From contig JAFFJZ010000042.1 in assembly GCA_018340375.1 (NCBI GenBank), forward strand, positions 1,054,001 through 1,118,000: a stretch of DNA of 64,000 nucleotides, written 5' to 3'. The translations under genes were made by a program, and so were the position numbers. Positions 47,912-58,215 of the stretch are shown one piece after another. Within the stretch, counting starts at the first letter, position 1. The number at the start of each line of letters is the position of its first letter. The stretch comes from Gonatopus flavifemur (Eukaryota > Arthropoda > Insecta > Hymenoptera > Dryinidae). The notes beneath the pieces were generated by a model. It worked only from the letters and a program-made list of their open reading frames with translations. It did not search any database and was not told the DNA's origin.

Positions 47912-48024
47912 CAGTAGGCTCTCGTTATAAGCGTCGCTAAAAGCTATCTGCGTCTTTTTCTCACATAAGATTCCGTACTGAGTGGAATAAGGACACAGCT
48001 CACGCTGATAACGAGAGGCTACTG
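47912..48024. mobile_element. pogo/Tigger-like MITE
   Basis: Ends CAGTAGGCTCTCGTTATAA and the complement of CAGTAGCCTCTCGTTATCA, 113 bases apart. The left flank is TA; the right flank (CA) is a one-base change. The CAGTA..CTCG-TATAA terminus is that of pogo-group elements. Confidence 0.65.
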
Positions 48025-48228
48025 CACTGACATTTATAGTCTTGTAATTCATCCAGAATCTTCATTGAGAAGGAAATTTCTCTCATTATTGCAAATACTT
48101 GTAATAAGCTTATCTGACTAAAATTCCCACACAACAGTGTTCAAAGGTCCACGGTTATTCAATATGTTTGGTAACAAATACCACATAATTGTTGGAAGTT
48201 CAAGAACTCTTATAATACATACAGAGAT

Positions 48229-49560
48229 TTGTGGTTCTCGTCAAGCGTGCTGAATATTGAAGTTACATCTTGTGTCAACAAGATGTGGGAATTGCGGCCA
48301 AGTGTAGAGAATCCACTGGTATCAAAAAACCCATCTTCAGTTTCGCAACATAATTCTTGTGAATTTATTGAGCACGATGATTACGTGGATGTAGTATCAT
48401 TTCCAGATGATGATGATGATGATTCTGATTTTAATTTTGAATCTGCTATCGTGTAAACAAGTTTTCCATCAGTACTTTGATTCTCAAGAGTGTTTGATGG
48501 AAAAACATGGGTATGAGTGGGTGATGGGCAAGAAAGAATGTGACAATATACCTAAAAACGAATGATTATTGAGGGATTGCGAAGCAAAAAAATTTAAAGA
48601 TAGTTCTTTTTCTCTTTGGAGATCAAGAATTATATTTTGCAAAGTACTTCTGAAAATGGGTTGGGTCTTTCAATTCCGGAGTTGAATTGTTTTATTGGTA
48701 TTTTGATGCTCACAATTTTCAATCAACGTGAGGCAATCAAAGGTTATTGGTCAACTGATCCCCTTCTTGAGTGTCCAATAGTGAAAAAATCAATGTCCAG
48801 AGACAGATTTACTTCAAAAGGAATACATTTGAAATGTTCGGAACGATCTGATGAAAATCAAGCTGATCGAGTTCGGCGTGTTTGTGCTATATTAGATATC
48901 TTTAGAGAAAATATTCAATGTTCCAAATTTTTCGAGACAGCTCTGTCGGTAGAAGAGATAATGATAAAATTTTATGGCAGATTAGCAATGAAACAATTTA
49001 TTAGGAACAAACCTATTCGATTTGGGATAAAGATGTGGGCAGTATGTGGAGCAGATGGATATCTATTTGATTGCAACGTCTACTGTGGTGAAAATTCAGG
49101 AGCAGATGGGAAACTATCCGAAACTACTCTTGGGAGTACAGTTGTTATAAATATTCCACAAACTTCATCACTGACAACGCCTAAAAGGAAATTGAACAAT
49201 TATCATCTTCATTGCGATAACTACTCCACTAACCCAGATCTTTTTGTTCACTTGCAAAAGCAAGGCTTGAAAGCTACTGGAATCGTCAGAGAAGACAGAG
49301 TAAAAGAGAAAAATAACCTCAGCAAAAAAACCATCCAGAGGAACTCATGCAGTGAAACGCGATAAGACCAGTGGCATCAATTTGATCACCTTTATGGACT
49401 CTGAAGAGGTGAGTATTCTATCATCTGCAGGAGGAGTTGAACCTCAAAAAAGTGCAAAACGATACTAAAGGACCTGCAGAGAAAACTGATATTGGGATGC
49501 TAGCTGCATTTTCATTATCCATATCTAAAAAGGACATGTCCGCAGCTTTCCAGAATGGTG
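48229..49560 (+). pseudogene. piggyBac transposase relic B
   Basis: A forward-strand piggyBac transposase distinct from relic A. An acidic N-terminal frame (48229-48456, ending in an Asp run) precedes a 249-codon frame (48616-49365) with LNCFIGILMLT, YWSTDPLLECPIVKKSMSRDRF, then SVEEIMIKFYGRLAMKQFI, where the usual first Asp of SVDE is Glu, RFGIKMWAVC, GYLFDCNVYCG and HCDNYSTNPDLFVHL with the second Asp. The third block, ITFMDSEEVSILSS, is in another frame near 49385. Stops near 48545 and 49365 and the substituted first Asp make it inactive. The C-terminal Cys-rich domain was not found. Confidence 0.8.
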
Positions 49561-50321
49561 ATTGGCTACAGTATTTTTCTTATTCAACCCCTCTTTGATC
49601 CCCTCTTTGATTGAATGTTGTGGCACGCAAAAGTCACGCGTATTCACAGCCCTTTACCTCAATCGTATAATCCGTCATCTCTTCTTCCAAGGGTTTGGTT
49701 GATAATCTAATGGTTGTCTATATATCGAGTTATTATGTTGTCTTTCACACATTGAAATTTGGATTGCACCATGCATATGCAAAATTGTTGATTGCTTCAG
49801 TGGTTTTGCATTACAACCAAAAGTGAAAAGTGTAAAGTGGTTTAATATTGTCATTACATAGCATAAAATATTGCTATTCTAGGAATTGGTTTGGTGTTAC
49901 TTGGTGGTAAGAAAAATGTGGAGTGGCGGATTAAAACGAGTGATGGATTTACCCCAGCTCCCCTATAAATAAATACAGGTGAAGAAACAAAGAACGAAAT
50001 CGTTTCATACGAATGGAGAGGATTGATAGTGAATTCATTTTTTGGCGAAGAATATACAACATCAAGGAAGTCCATATGGGTATTTTACATGGTGAGTAGT
50101 GTCACAATTCGTTATTTGATATGGGAATTTATTATTGCATGACAGTTCATTAGGGATTATTGAAATATATAACAGTTCGTTGATTTCTTTGTTCTTCATT
50201 CATTATTCAGTAATGAAAAAGGAAGATTTATGGGAAAATTTCCATGTACATTTTTATGTAAAAAAAACAAATAATGAATTGTCCCAATGGAAAAGGATTA
50301 TTGGAACTCAATTTAGATTCA
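49561..50321. other. intergenic, no gene seen
   Basis: AT-rich DNA after piggyBac relic B; no repeat or coding signal supported. Confidence 0.4.
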
Positions 50322-51480
50322 ATTTTGACAATTGAGGAGCTGGATCGGATAACTCGCCGAGCGCTCGAACCGCGTCACAAGTTTGATGCAAGAGGTCCCG
50401 CCGGAGGTCGGAAAGAAAAGTCGGAATTTTGGAAATGTAAAAATACTGAGTGGTAGAGCTAATCATTCACCATTACCATTAATAATTTTACCATAAACTT
50501 TAACAATTAAAGATAAACCTAAAAGCAAAAAGTGTGTAAATCCGTAGTAGTGAACGAGAGAAAAAATAAACAAATGTACATATGGAGAATAGATTATGTG
50601 AATAAATAAATATATTCGAATAAAAAACAACAATAAAAAATGTTCCGCATCAAACTTATTTCTCGCAAGAGAAAAAACTTTTTTCGTCCGAACAGCTTTC
50701 CCTTAATACCAATAGTTGATTTGTAAAGACTTTTTGAACAATTAAATTATTTGTAATAAGGCATCGATTATGAATTTTATTCTCAGAAATACTCCAATAT
50801 TCGTTTTCTCCGACCCAAAAAACAAACCGACGTTCAGGAATCGAGCGAATACCACCCTTGTCGCGGATGCGGATATTCATCCTATAAACGACGCGAAACT
50901 ATGAAAAATTTTTGCTGCGCGCTAATGAATAAATCGCTGTATTTCGCAAACTATTGGTTGAATCGATCTGAAATTTTCCACAAAGTTAGTTCAAACACTA
51001 GCGAACAACTTTCTCGCTGGAAGTTTTTTGTACCTCTTACTTGCCCCACCACTTTTTTGATACAAAGCATGAAAAACGTGATTTTTACTTCGTATTGAAA
51101 ATTTATTATTTTGTCATCAATTTTTACGAACTTTACCTACATTCGCATTTTCGGGGAAGTCTCACGAATCGAAATTCGCAAGATTCATTCCGATTCATTG
51201 AAAAATGACCGAGTTAGAGCGAGTTGAATGTTGAAAAATAATCATTTTTGGTGTGAAAAAATTGATGGTTTGTGATTTTTTCCTCGAAAATCATCAATCA
51301 TAGAAAAAAATCGTGAAGAGTAACTTGGATTGATTTTCCAAGCTCTACCACTCAGTATTTTCACACTTCCAAAATTCCGACTTTTTTTTTCGACCTCCAA
51401 CGGGACCACTTGCATCAAACTTGTGACGCGGTTCGAGCGTTCGGCGAGTTATCCGATCCAGCTCCTCAATTGATATTTCA
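50322..51480. repeat. inverted repeat with ~880-base spacer
   Basis: The segment 50322-50462 (GAGGAGCTGGATCGGATAAC .. ACTGAGTGGTAGAGCT) is repeated inverted at 51343-51480 (AGCTCTACCACTCAGTATTT .. GTTATCCGATCCAGCTCCTC). Arms of about 138 bases differ at roughly one position in ten. The spacer is AT-rich with no recognised gene. It may be a non-autonomous transposon with long termini or a duplicated fragment. Confidence 0.7.
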
Positions 51481-51972
51481 TTCAATTGTTCATGTAAATC
51501 AATAGGATTGGGAATTCGTTAATGAATATTCATCTATTATTATGAATCGCTCAATCATTTTAATAACCCGACCGAAAAAAATTTAATCCAATGATTTGCA
51601 TACTTTTTCGAAATAATAATATAATCGCCTGTGGTGTACCGTTCCTCTTATTCCCTCCCTCAACAACAGCCTTCCCGCAATCGTAATGATAAACAAATAT
51701 GTCACGTGACATATTCACTTTCCTACCTTTTTATCTTTGATTCGAATGATTAGTTACTTACCCGAAGTGTTTACCGAAGGTTCTTGATTCGTTATGCTTG
51801 AATCGTTGCTGAGATTTGAAATCTAAATAACCCGTGATATTGATTCAGAGTGATTAATAAATTATGTGCTGTAGAATAGTTGACAATTGATTTTCGAGTG
51901 CCGATGAACACTGCATGCAGGAAAAAAACTAAAAGCCTTTTTTGAGCGTGTTGAAGTTTCAAACAGTGAACT

Positions 51973-52018
51973 ATGAAGCAGTGTAAAATATACGTAGGGA
52001 ATCTTTCACATCATACAG
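51973..52018 (+). CDS. possible first coding exon of an RRM protein
   Basis: ATG at 51973 opens the 15-residue frame MKQCKIYVGNLSHHT, and a consensus donor ACAG|GTCAGT follows at 52018/52019. KIYVGNL is a textbook RNP2 motif at the start of an RNA-recognition motif, as found at the extreme N-terminus of SR-type and related RNA-binding proteins. The ~200 bases upstream are free of recognisable transposon sequence and could be a 5' untranslated region. No second exon was found before the repeats and mobile element that follow, so the rest would lie beyond or be lost. Motif and splice site agree, but the exon is very short and chance cannot be excluded. Confidence 0.4.
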
Positions 52019-52024
52019 GTCAGT

Positions 52025-52370
52025 AGTGGACGTGAGTGTCCCATTTTAATTTTTATATCGGAATAACTCAAAAACGAGGAGTTCTGGAGGAAAATGTTTC
52101 GAACAAAAGTTCAACTTCAAATTCTCAACTTCAAGGTCATTCAGAGGTCAACTTTCGTTTTTAAATGGAATCCCCTATTTTTGACTGCAGATTCAGATTT
52201 GACGTTGAAAAACAAGAAATTTTTGTCTGAATCATTTTTCCGAATTCCGCACAGATGGCGCTCTAATCGATAAAAAATGAGTTTTATAAAACGCTCGTAT
52301 AGCTTTCCGTGTGAAACGACATTTAACTCTACGGTGTTTTTTTTTCAGCTTCTGAGGATGACCGTCGCCA
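52025..52370. repeat. AT-rich repeat with GTGTCCCATTTTAA end
   Basis: Begins near AGTGTCCCATTTTAATTTTT and contains GTCAACTTTCGTTTTTAAATGG and ATGGCGCTCTAATCGATAA, resembling blocks of the 33290-34190 repeat. A diverged member of the same broad family. Confidence 0.45.
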
Positions 52371-52463
52371 TTAGAGTTACCCAATGTGCATCACGAGGAG
52401 GTTTAGCGATCGGCTGTTGCACATCTTTGTGGCCCTGAAAAGGGCCGATTGTCTGGACTGCTC

Positions 52464-52640
52464 TCTAAATACGGAAGAGTGGAAATTCCACTCGAACGGA
52501 AAGATAGGATCCCTTCTGGCTGCCTCAAGAGTGAATTCCCACTCCAACAGAGTGAAATTCCACTCTTTAGGCAGTCAGAAGGGAACCCATCTTTCTGTTC
52601 GAGTGGAATTTCCACTCTTCCGTATTTAAAGAGTGTAGAG
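52464..52640. repeat. palindrome containing smaller palindromes
   Basis: Arms 52464-52530 and 52565-52636 are complementary around 52548 (AAATACGGAAGAGTGG .. CCACTCTTCCGTATTT). Within each arm GAGTGGAAATTCCACTC is itself self-complementary, and the centre repeats the same motif. Likely a MITE. Confidence 0.7.
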
Positions 52641-53009
52641 GTGTGTAATTTTTCACGACAAACTCTCTGCAATATGTATGAAAATTCACCGTACCAAATG
52701 TTCGTTGATTGCACCGTTGACCTGTTGGCGTAACCTAATTCGTCTCTGGAAATGTGGTTCTAACGACAAAAGCACGTGACGTGGAATTGTTCGGCAGACA
52801 GTTCGTATTCTGAGTTCCATGTCATCTCATGGAATGGTATCTAGCGGCCAGTTTGCTGGCGGCCACTTTTGAAATTTTTGACACAGACTGTACCGCATAT
52901 TGAAAAACAGGAAAAGAGTGTTTCTGGCTGAAACAAGGTTGATAAGATTATTGTTGCATATTAGATTGATCGTTCGGGAACCCATGAAGAGGTTCATGTA
53001 GAGCAGGAC

Positions 53010-53650
53010 CCATAAAAATGTTTATTTAAAGAAAAAAGTGGAATAGGAACCATCAAATATAAAGGCCAATGTCTCATCATGGCAACATGCGTTTTTTTTC
53101 TAATCGATGCCAAACGACGAGGAGAACACCAGAAAAGATGCAGGAATCAATTCGGAGAGGGATCGCGGTTTATAACATTGTTTATTTAACAATTTATGGT
53201 GGGGAACGGGAGAATCTTGGATAAAACTGTTATATCTCCACTCGGCAACATTCGTTTTCCTTCTAATTGATTCAAAACGACGGAGAGAACACCGGAGAAG
53301 ATGAAGGAATGAATTCTGTGAGGGATCGCGGTTTATAACATTGTTTATTTAACAATTTACGGTGGGAAACAGCAGAATCTTGGATAAAACTGTTATATCT
53401 CCACTCGGCAACATACGTTTCCCTTCTAATTGATTCCAAACGACGGAGAGAACACCGGAGGAGATGAAGGAATGAATTCTGTGAGGGATCGCGGTTTATA
53501 ACATTGTTTATTTCACAATTTACGGTGGGAAACAGCAGAATCTTGGATAAAACTGTTATATCTCCACTCGGCAACATTCGTTTTCCTTCTAATTGATTCA
53601 AAACGACGGAGAGAATACCGGAGAAGATGAAGGAATGCATTCTCTGAGGA
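53010..53650. repeat. 163-base tandem array, four units
   Basis: The motif GATCGCGGTTTATAACATTG starts at 53161, 53324 and 53487, exactly 163 bases apart; a more diverged unit precedes at about 53010-53160. Units 2 and 3 are nearly identical. The open frames on the minus strand repeat with the array and are not genes. Confidence 0.88.
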
Positions 53651-53775
53651 GTAGTTATATAAGGCCGGTTCTGGACCGATTAGTATTAGTGCATGTCCGT
53701 GTGAGGGTGAGCTAGTATGCGTGTGTGTCTGTGTGACCAAAAGAATGACGTCATACTACATGTCAACATGGTGTA

Positions 53776-54200
53776 GGGTTACATGTAGTCCTGGGAATTG
53801 TTTACAGAAAGGGCTCATATTACACAGAATTCTGAGAATTTCTCGAAAAATGAAAGTAGGGTTACATGGAGTTCTGGGAATTGTTTACAGAAAGGGCTCA
53901 TATTACACAGAACTCTGAGAATTTCTCGGAAAATGATATCACGGTACATGAGATTCTAAGAATTATTCACGAAATGTGATCACTGGATCCTTCCAGTGGT
54001 GTCATATTACAAGATTCTGGGGAATGATACCATATTACGCAGGTTTATGAGAACTCGTACCATGTCATATCACACAGAATTCTGAGAATGATAACAATGA
54101 TATCATGGTACATGAGATTTTAAGAATTGTTTACAACACGAGATCATATTACATAGAACTCTTCAAATGGTGTCATGTTGCATGATTCTAAGAAATTCAG
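53776..54200. repeat. ~83-base degenerate tandem array
   Basis: GGGTTACATG.AGT.CTGGG recurs at 53776 and 53859 with near-identical units ending CAGAATTCTGAGAATTTCTCG; further diverged units with CATATTACACAGAA and GAGATT.TAAGAATT follow to about 54200. It lies just left of the Polinton-like gene cluster. Confidence 0.7.
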
Positions 54201-54420
54201 AAATCATATATCATATTATGCGTTTTATGCAGGTCCTTCCCCCTCCCCAATATTTTATCTCATATCATCCCTATTACGTTGTACATCATTCTTAGAAGTC
54301 GACACTGTTCCTTTTGATATACATATTATGAATCACTTCATTCCTCTGATGAATGCCGTTATCATTTTATTTTGAGTATAGTTTCGCTCCCACTTTCATC
54401 CCTTTCATTCAATGGAATCG

Positions 54421-54427
54421 TATATAA
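54421..54427 (+). promoter_or_regulatory. TATA box of first Polinton gene
   Basis: TATATAA, 44 bases before the ATG at 54465. Confidence 0.5.
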
Positions 54428-54464
54428 GTGCAGCTCATAATTTAGCGTCTTCAAAAACCGGAGA

Positions 54465-54632
54465 ATGTTGAGCAGATACACTCATCAAGAGTTGAAAATT
54501 CGCATGGAACTATTTTCCAAAGACATCGAAAAACTGAAACAATCAATAAGAGTGTATTGCGACGTTCGTGGAATATCAAAGCGTTCTGATTATTTGAACA
54601 TAAGTGAGGTGAAATCTTGTGATAAGTAATAC
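54465..54632 (+). CDS. small helical Polinton protein, unassigned
   Basis: A 55-codon frame starting MLSRYTHQELKIRMELF and ending at TAA 54632. It is predicted by eye to be helical and charged, without Cys pairs or membrane segments. It follows a TATA box and overlaps the next frame by 14 bases in the +1 frame, so it may be a separate small protein, or the N-terminal part of the next protein before a frameshift. I do not recognise the family. Confidence 0.4.
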
Positions 54633-54990
54633 AACTCTCATTGAAAAGTGTGAGAAGAAAACATTTGAATTGAACGAGATGGATTCCAGTAAAATCAACA
54701 AAGTTAGTTGTGTGGAAGACTATCTACCAATCAAGAAGTTGAAGAATTTAGAAATGAATAAGAGCCAACAGATTACAAACATAAGGAGGATAACTACAAA
54801 ATATGATGTGAAAATTATCATGGACGTTGGAAACAGTTTCACCATATTTCTTCCACAAAGAGTACAAAAACTTCTTGAAGGAGACAAAGATCTGTTCAAT
54901 CAGTTACAACAGTCGTGCATTGCTAAACAATTGTTCATGACTTTCTTGGGAGGAGTATGCAACAAACTTGAATTTACAAACAGTGTTTGA
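54619..54990 (+). CDS. Polinton-associated protein, OB-fold-like
   Basis: A frame of about 124 codons with no ATG at its upstream limit; the first ATG is at 54679 (MDSSKINK), giving about 103 residues. The core is a short beta-rich pattern: ITNIRRITTKYDVKIIMDV, then FTIFLPQRVQKLL, then a C-terminal LEF. Similar small proteins with an FLP.R motif accompany Polinton-like genes in arthropods. The pattern of a beta barrel with an LP-R loop is reminiscent of small ssDNA-binding OB folds, but that role is inference. If the frame change near 54620 is real damage, this and the preceding frame would be one gene. Confidence 0.5.
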   Translation: MISNTTLIEKCEKKTFELNEMDSSKINKVSCVEDYLPIKKLKNLEMNKSQQITNIRRITTKYDVKIIMDVGNSFTIFLPQRVQKLLEGDKDLFNQLQQSCIAKQLFMTFLGGVCNKLEFTNSV

Positions 54991-55535
54991 GGTGACATTT
55001 TTTCAAGTGACAATGTCTTATATACCCGGGAATCAACTGATTTGTGCAAAATCTTATAACTTGAATGCATCTTTCACAAAACAAGTTATTGTTGGCTTAA
55101 AATTGGAAAGTAATAAACGATGAATTCCCTCAGTGAATTGAATGAGCAGTCATCCACGTACATGCATATCTTTACCACCTGATGAATGGAAACTGTTTGA
55201 GAATCACTCCCAATTCATAAACTTATATTTGAATGGACATTATCCACAAATGAGAAGAGGAAAAATGATTGATTTCGCAACTTTCCGATTACGATTTTTA
55301 GTTCCCAATGATGATTATTTGGTAACACTAGAACTACAAGAAGGAACAATTGCAGGCCATTATCCATTTTATATAAGGAATACAACATTCAGCATTCTCA
55401 AAGAAGTTCTCCAGTGTGTAGATCAACATCTGCAACATTTACTGCACACACCTCTCCAAGTCATCAAAGATTCGATTGTTGGAATTATTGCCCAAGTGAT
55501 TACTAGTGGATTGAAATCAACGGACATCAAAAGTA

Positions 55536-56829
55536 CGAGGGTGGATTGATAAGTTTCCGGCCTGACCAAGAAAAAGAACGTTTTTAAGAATTTTTTTTTT
55601 CTTATTTCTCAACATAATCTCCTCCAAGGCTGATACATTTCTCATAGCGGTGTTCTAGTCTAGTAATGCCATCTCTATAGACTGATTCGTCAAGCTCCTC
55701 AAAAAACCCATTTACAGCTTCGATTACTTCTTCATTGTCCGCAAATCTCTCACCGCCAAGCCATTTTTTGAGGTTAGGAAACAGATAATAGTCACTCGGG
55801 GCTAGGTCTGGAAAGTAGGGAGGGTGCGGCGTTAATTCAAACTTCAGATCGTTGATTTTAGCCATCGCAACGATTGACGTGTGCGCTGGTGCGTTATCGT
55901 GATGAAACAAGATTTTTTTCTTCGCCAGATGAGGTCGTTTAATTCTCACTTCGTGGCTCAAACGTTGCAATAAGTCTGCGTAGTATTGACCAGTGATAGT
56001 TTTACCCTTTTCAAGGTAATCAATGTATATAATACCTCTTGCATCCCAAAAAACAGTAGCCATAACCTTGTTCGCCGAAAAAATTGTTTTTGCCTTCTTT
56101 GGAGTTGGTTCCCCTGGTCCAATCCACTGTTTAGACTGTTCTTTGGTTTCAGGAGTGTAGTGGTGGACCCAAGTTTCGTCAACGGTTACGAATCGACGCA
56201 AAAATTCGCTTGGATTACGCTTATACAACGCCAAATTGGCGGTAGAAATGTTCTTTCGAATCAATTTTTGGTCGACTGTTAGCAAACGCGGCACCCATCT
56301 TGCACAGAGCTTTTCCATATACAAATGTTGGTGCAAAATATTTTGTACACGTTCATATGACATCTTACAGGTCTCAGCTATCTCACGAACTTTTAATCTG
56401 CGATCTTTCAGCACTATTTGATGGATTGTTTCGATCATATCTGGAGTTGTGACCTCAATGGGGCGTCCTGAGCGAGGCTCTTCAGAGGTGCTCACACGAC
56501 CCTTTTTAAACTCGGAAACCCACTGCTTAACGGTTGAATATGATGGGGAGGATGTCCCCAGTGTTGAGTCCATCTCTTCTTTAATTTCCTTCGGCGTTAA
56601 CCCCTTCAAATAAAAGTATTTGATGACAGCACGATTTTCCAGCTTTTCCATTTTTACGAAAAACACAGAGGCGTCTTGGTCAGCGTGCTCTCAAAACTAA
56701 ACTAACATGGCGATCGGACTGAAACTATAGCTACAAGCTATCTAAGGATGGTACTATAGAACGCCACCTCAAGTTAGGCCTAGTGGCGCCATCTCTTGGT
56801 CAGGCCGGAAACTTATCAATCCACCCTCG
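55536..56829 (-). mobile_element. mariner element 3, intact, inside Polinton
   Basis: A 1294-base element with termini CGAGGGTGGATTGATAAGTT and the exact complement, flanked by TA (55534-55535, 56830-56831). The inverted repeats agree over about 35 bases, indicating a young insertion. Confidence 0.93.
55602..56651 (-). CDS. mariner transposase, intact (SETMAR-like lineage)
   Basis: A 349-codon uninterrupted transposase. The start MEKLENRAVIKYF is the family N-terminus; an in-frame ATG at 56666 would add five residues. Two N-terminal helix-turn-helix units include KEIKEEMDSTLG and REIAETCKMSYERVQNIL, separated by GRP linker residues. Catalytic residues: Asp in VTVDETW, Asp in FHHDNAPAH, Asp in PDLAPSDYY, with 34 residues between the last two. 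The C-terminus with EHRYEKCISLGGDYVEK is complete. It differs markedly from the transposases at 14749 and 40787, so three mariner lineages are present. It may be active. Confidence 0.93.
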   Translation of the reverse strand: MEKLENRAVIKYFYLKGLTPKEIKEEMDSTLGTSSPSYSTVKQWVSEFKKGRVSTSEEPRSGRPIEVTTPDMIETIHQIVLKDRRLKVREIAETCKMSYERVQNILHQHLYMEKLCARWVPRLLTVDQKLIRKNISTANLALYKRNPSEFLRRFVTVDETWVHHYTPETKEQSKQWIGPGEPTPKKAKTIFSANKVMATVFWDARGIIYIDYLEKGKTITGQYYADLLQRLSHEVRIKRPHLAKKKILFHHDNAPAHTSIVAMAKINDLKFELTPHPPYFPDLAPSDYYLFPNLKKWLGGERFADNEEVIEAVNGFFEELDESVYRDGITRLEHRYEKCISLGGDYVEK

Positions 56830-57242
56830 TATTATTGCATATGTGAAACTGCATCATGAAAGTTTACGAAAAAGTGTTTTAAGAAGACGTGATCACATAA
56901 ATTCCAATTTCACACATGTTGATGAACTCTTTTCAGAATTGGTTACATTTAAATTAAGAGTAATAGCATTAGAGATCGTCTGTTATGTATAACTTTGAAA
57001 TAATGACATTGGAAACTGTTTTATACATTAACTCAACAATATGAATATGTGGAAAGTTAGTTTTATTTTTTCAGAGAAAAAAAACTTCTTAAGTATATAA
57101 TTATGTATGTTCCTAAACGATGTAATTTTGATGGAAGGATATAAATTTTCAACATCTATCTGTTTCTTTCCTTATATTCCTTCGCACGATATGATTCCAA
57201 TGATAATAATAATAATGAAATATATGGGATATTCAACATGAA

Positions 57243-57248
57243 TTTTAT
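57243..57248 (-). terminator. polyadenylation signal after integrase
   Basis: AATAAA on the minus strand, 35 bases past the integrase stop at 57283. Confidence 0.5.
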
Positions 57249-57282
57249 TGAAGAACACTCAGTCTGAGTACATATACAATTC

Positions 57283-58215
57283 TTATGAATCAGATTTACT
57301 CATCCAGCTATTATGAGATTCATCGAAGCCTAACCATTTTACGAAAATCTTATTTCCATTTTTCTTGAGTATTGTTTCAATAAGGTAGATATCTGCATTT
57401 TTCACTTTGAGTAACTCTTGTTCGTAAAAACATCCCCTGATAGGTTTATCTTGATAATCCTTGAGCATATATGTCAATGGGATAGTATTTTTTATTCCAC
57501 TTATTGTAAATATTTCTTTGGTCCAATTCGGTGTGTAACCCTTATCAAAAACATGTCCAAATTCACTTATTCGAACTTTATCCCCAACATTGAACTTGGA
57601 TTTTTTAACGTTTTGAATTTCAAATCTGTTATACACATTTATCAATAATTTTCTTTCATGTTCAGCTGTAAGATCTTTTGGTTTCATTCCTATGGTTCGA
57701 TGTTTATCATTATTGTAAGAAAATACCAAATCAGATAATATATGCAACCATTTATAATTGCCTTGCAGACTGAATTGTATCCACATCTTACTCTTCAAAG
57801 TCCGATTAAATCGTTCACAAATCGATGCTTTCAAATTGCTATAGGTTGAGTATAAATTAATACTATATTCTTTCATAAGATCTTCAAACTGGGCATTGTA
57901 AAACTCCTTGCCTCTATCCACTTGCAAATTCTCAGGTTTACGTCTTCCCACCAGAACAGACTCCATTGCAGCAGTAACATCTTTCCCTGTTTTCGACTTT
58001 ACTGGAATGGCCCAGGCGAATTTTGAAAACGTATCGATAATGGTCAATATATACCTGTAACCTTCATTTTCTCGTTCATAGGGTTGCATCTCTACAATAT
58101 CAGCTTGCCACGTCTCATCTATTTTTCGGATATCAACGTGTCTGCGAGGATATCTTCGGCGTGCCGTTTTATGGAGCTCTTCCACTAAATCCTGCTTTTT
58201 TTTGTTCATTTTCAA
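57283..58215 (-). CDS. Polinton integrase with chromodomain
   Basis: An intact 310-residue retroviral-type (RVE) integrase, which would insert the element DNA in the nucleus. After a basic N-terminus (EELHKTARRRYPRRHV) comes the catalytic core: first Asp in WQADIVEM (residue ~34), then YILTIIDTFSKFAWAIPVKSK, second Asp in LQVDRGKEFY and Glu in CERFNRT, which I count as 33 residues apart. A basic barrel-like segment with KFNVGDKVRISEF follows. The C-terminal ~40 residues (YLIETILKKNGNKIFVKWLGF .. W) match a chromodomain, as in known Polinton integrases. An N-terminal HHCC finger is absent from this frame. It overlaps the upstream fibre-like gene by 47 bases, suggesting a shared transcript. Confidence 0.9.
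   Translation of the reverse strand: MKMNKKKQDLVEELHKTARRRYPRRHVDIRKIDETWQADIVEMQPYERENEGYRYILTIIDTFSKFAWAIPVKSKTGKDVTAAMESVLVGRRKPENLQVDRGKEFYNAQFEDLMKEYSINLYSTYSNLKASICERFNRTLKSKMWIQFSLQGNYKWLHILSDLVFSYNNDKHRTIGMKPKDLTAEHERKLLINVYNRFEIQNVKKSKFNVGDKVRISEFGHVFDKGYTPNWTKEIFTISGIKNTIPLTYMLKDYQDKPIRGCFYEQELLKVKNADIYLIETILKKNGNKIFVKWLGFDESHNSWMSKSDS

Larger units (their letters stand above)
55142..56992 (+). pseudogene. Polinton gene split by a mariner
   Basis: The 5' part (55142-55534) starts MSSHPRTCISLPPDEWKLF and continues with VTLELQEGTIAGHYPFYIR; the 3' part (from 56830) has VKLHHESLRKSVLRRRDHIN and ends at a stop at 56992. A complete mariner with its TA duplication lies between them, so the gene is interrupted by insertion, not by gradual decay. 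Without it the protein would be roughly 185 residues. The ISLPPDEW motif recalls the C-terminal helix entry of PC4-like ssDNA-binding domains (usual ISLT.EQW), but the rest does not match clearly. Function unknown. Confidence 0.55.

Noticed and set aside
53010..53650. CRISPR array
   Set aside because: Units are contiguous 163-base repeats without short spacers, in a eukaryotic context.
53272..53740. minus-strand frames of 75-122 codons
   Set aside because: They are translations of the 163-base tandem units.
57418..57648. plus-strand 76-codon frame
   Set aside because: Antisense shadow of the integrase gene.
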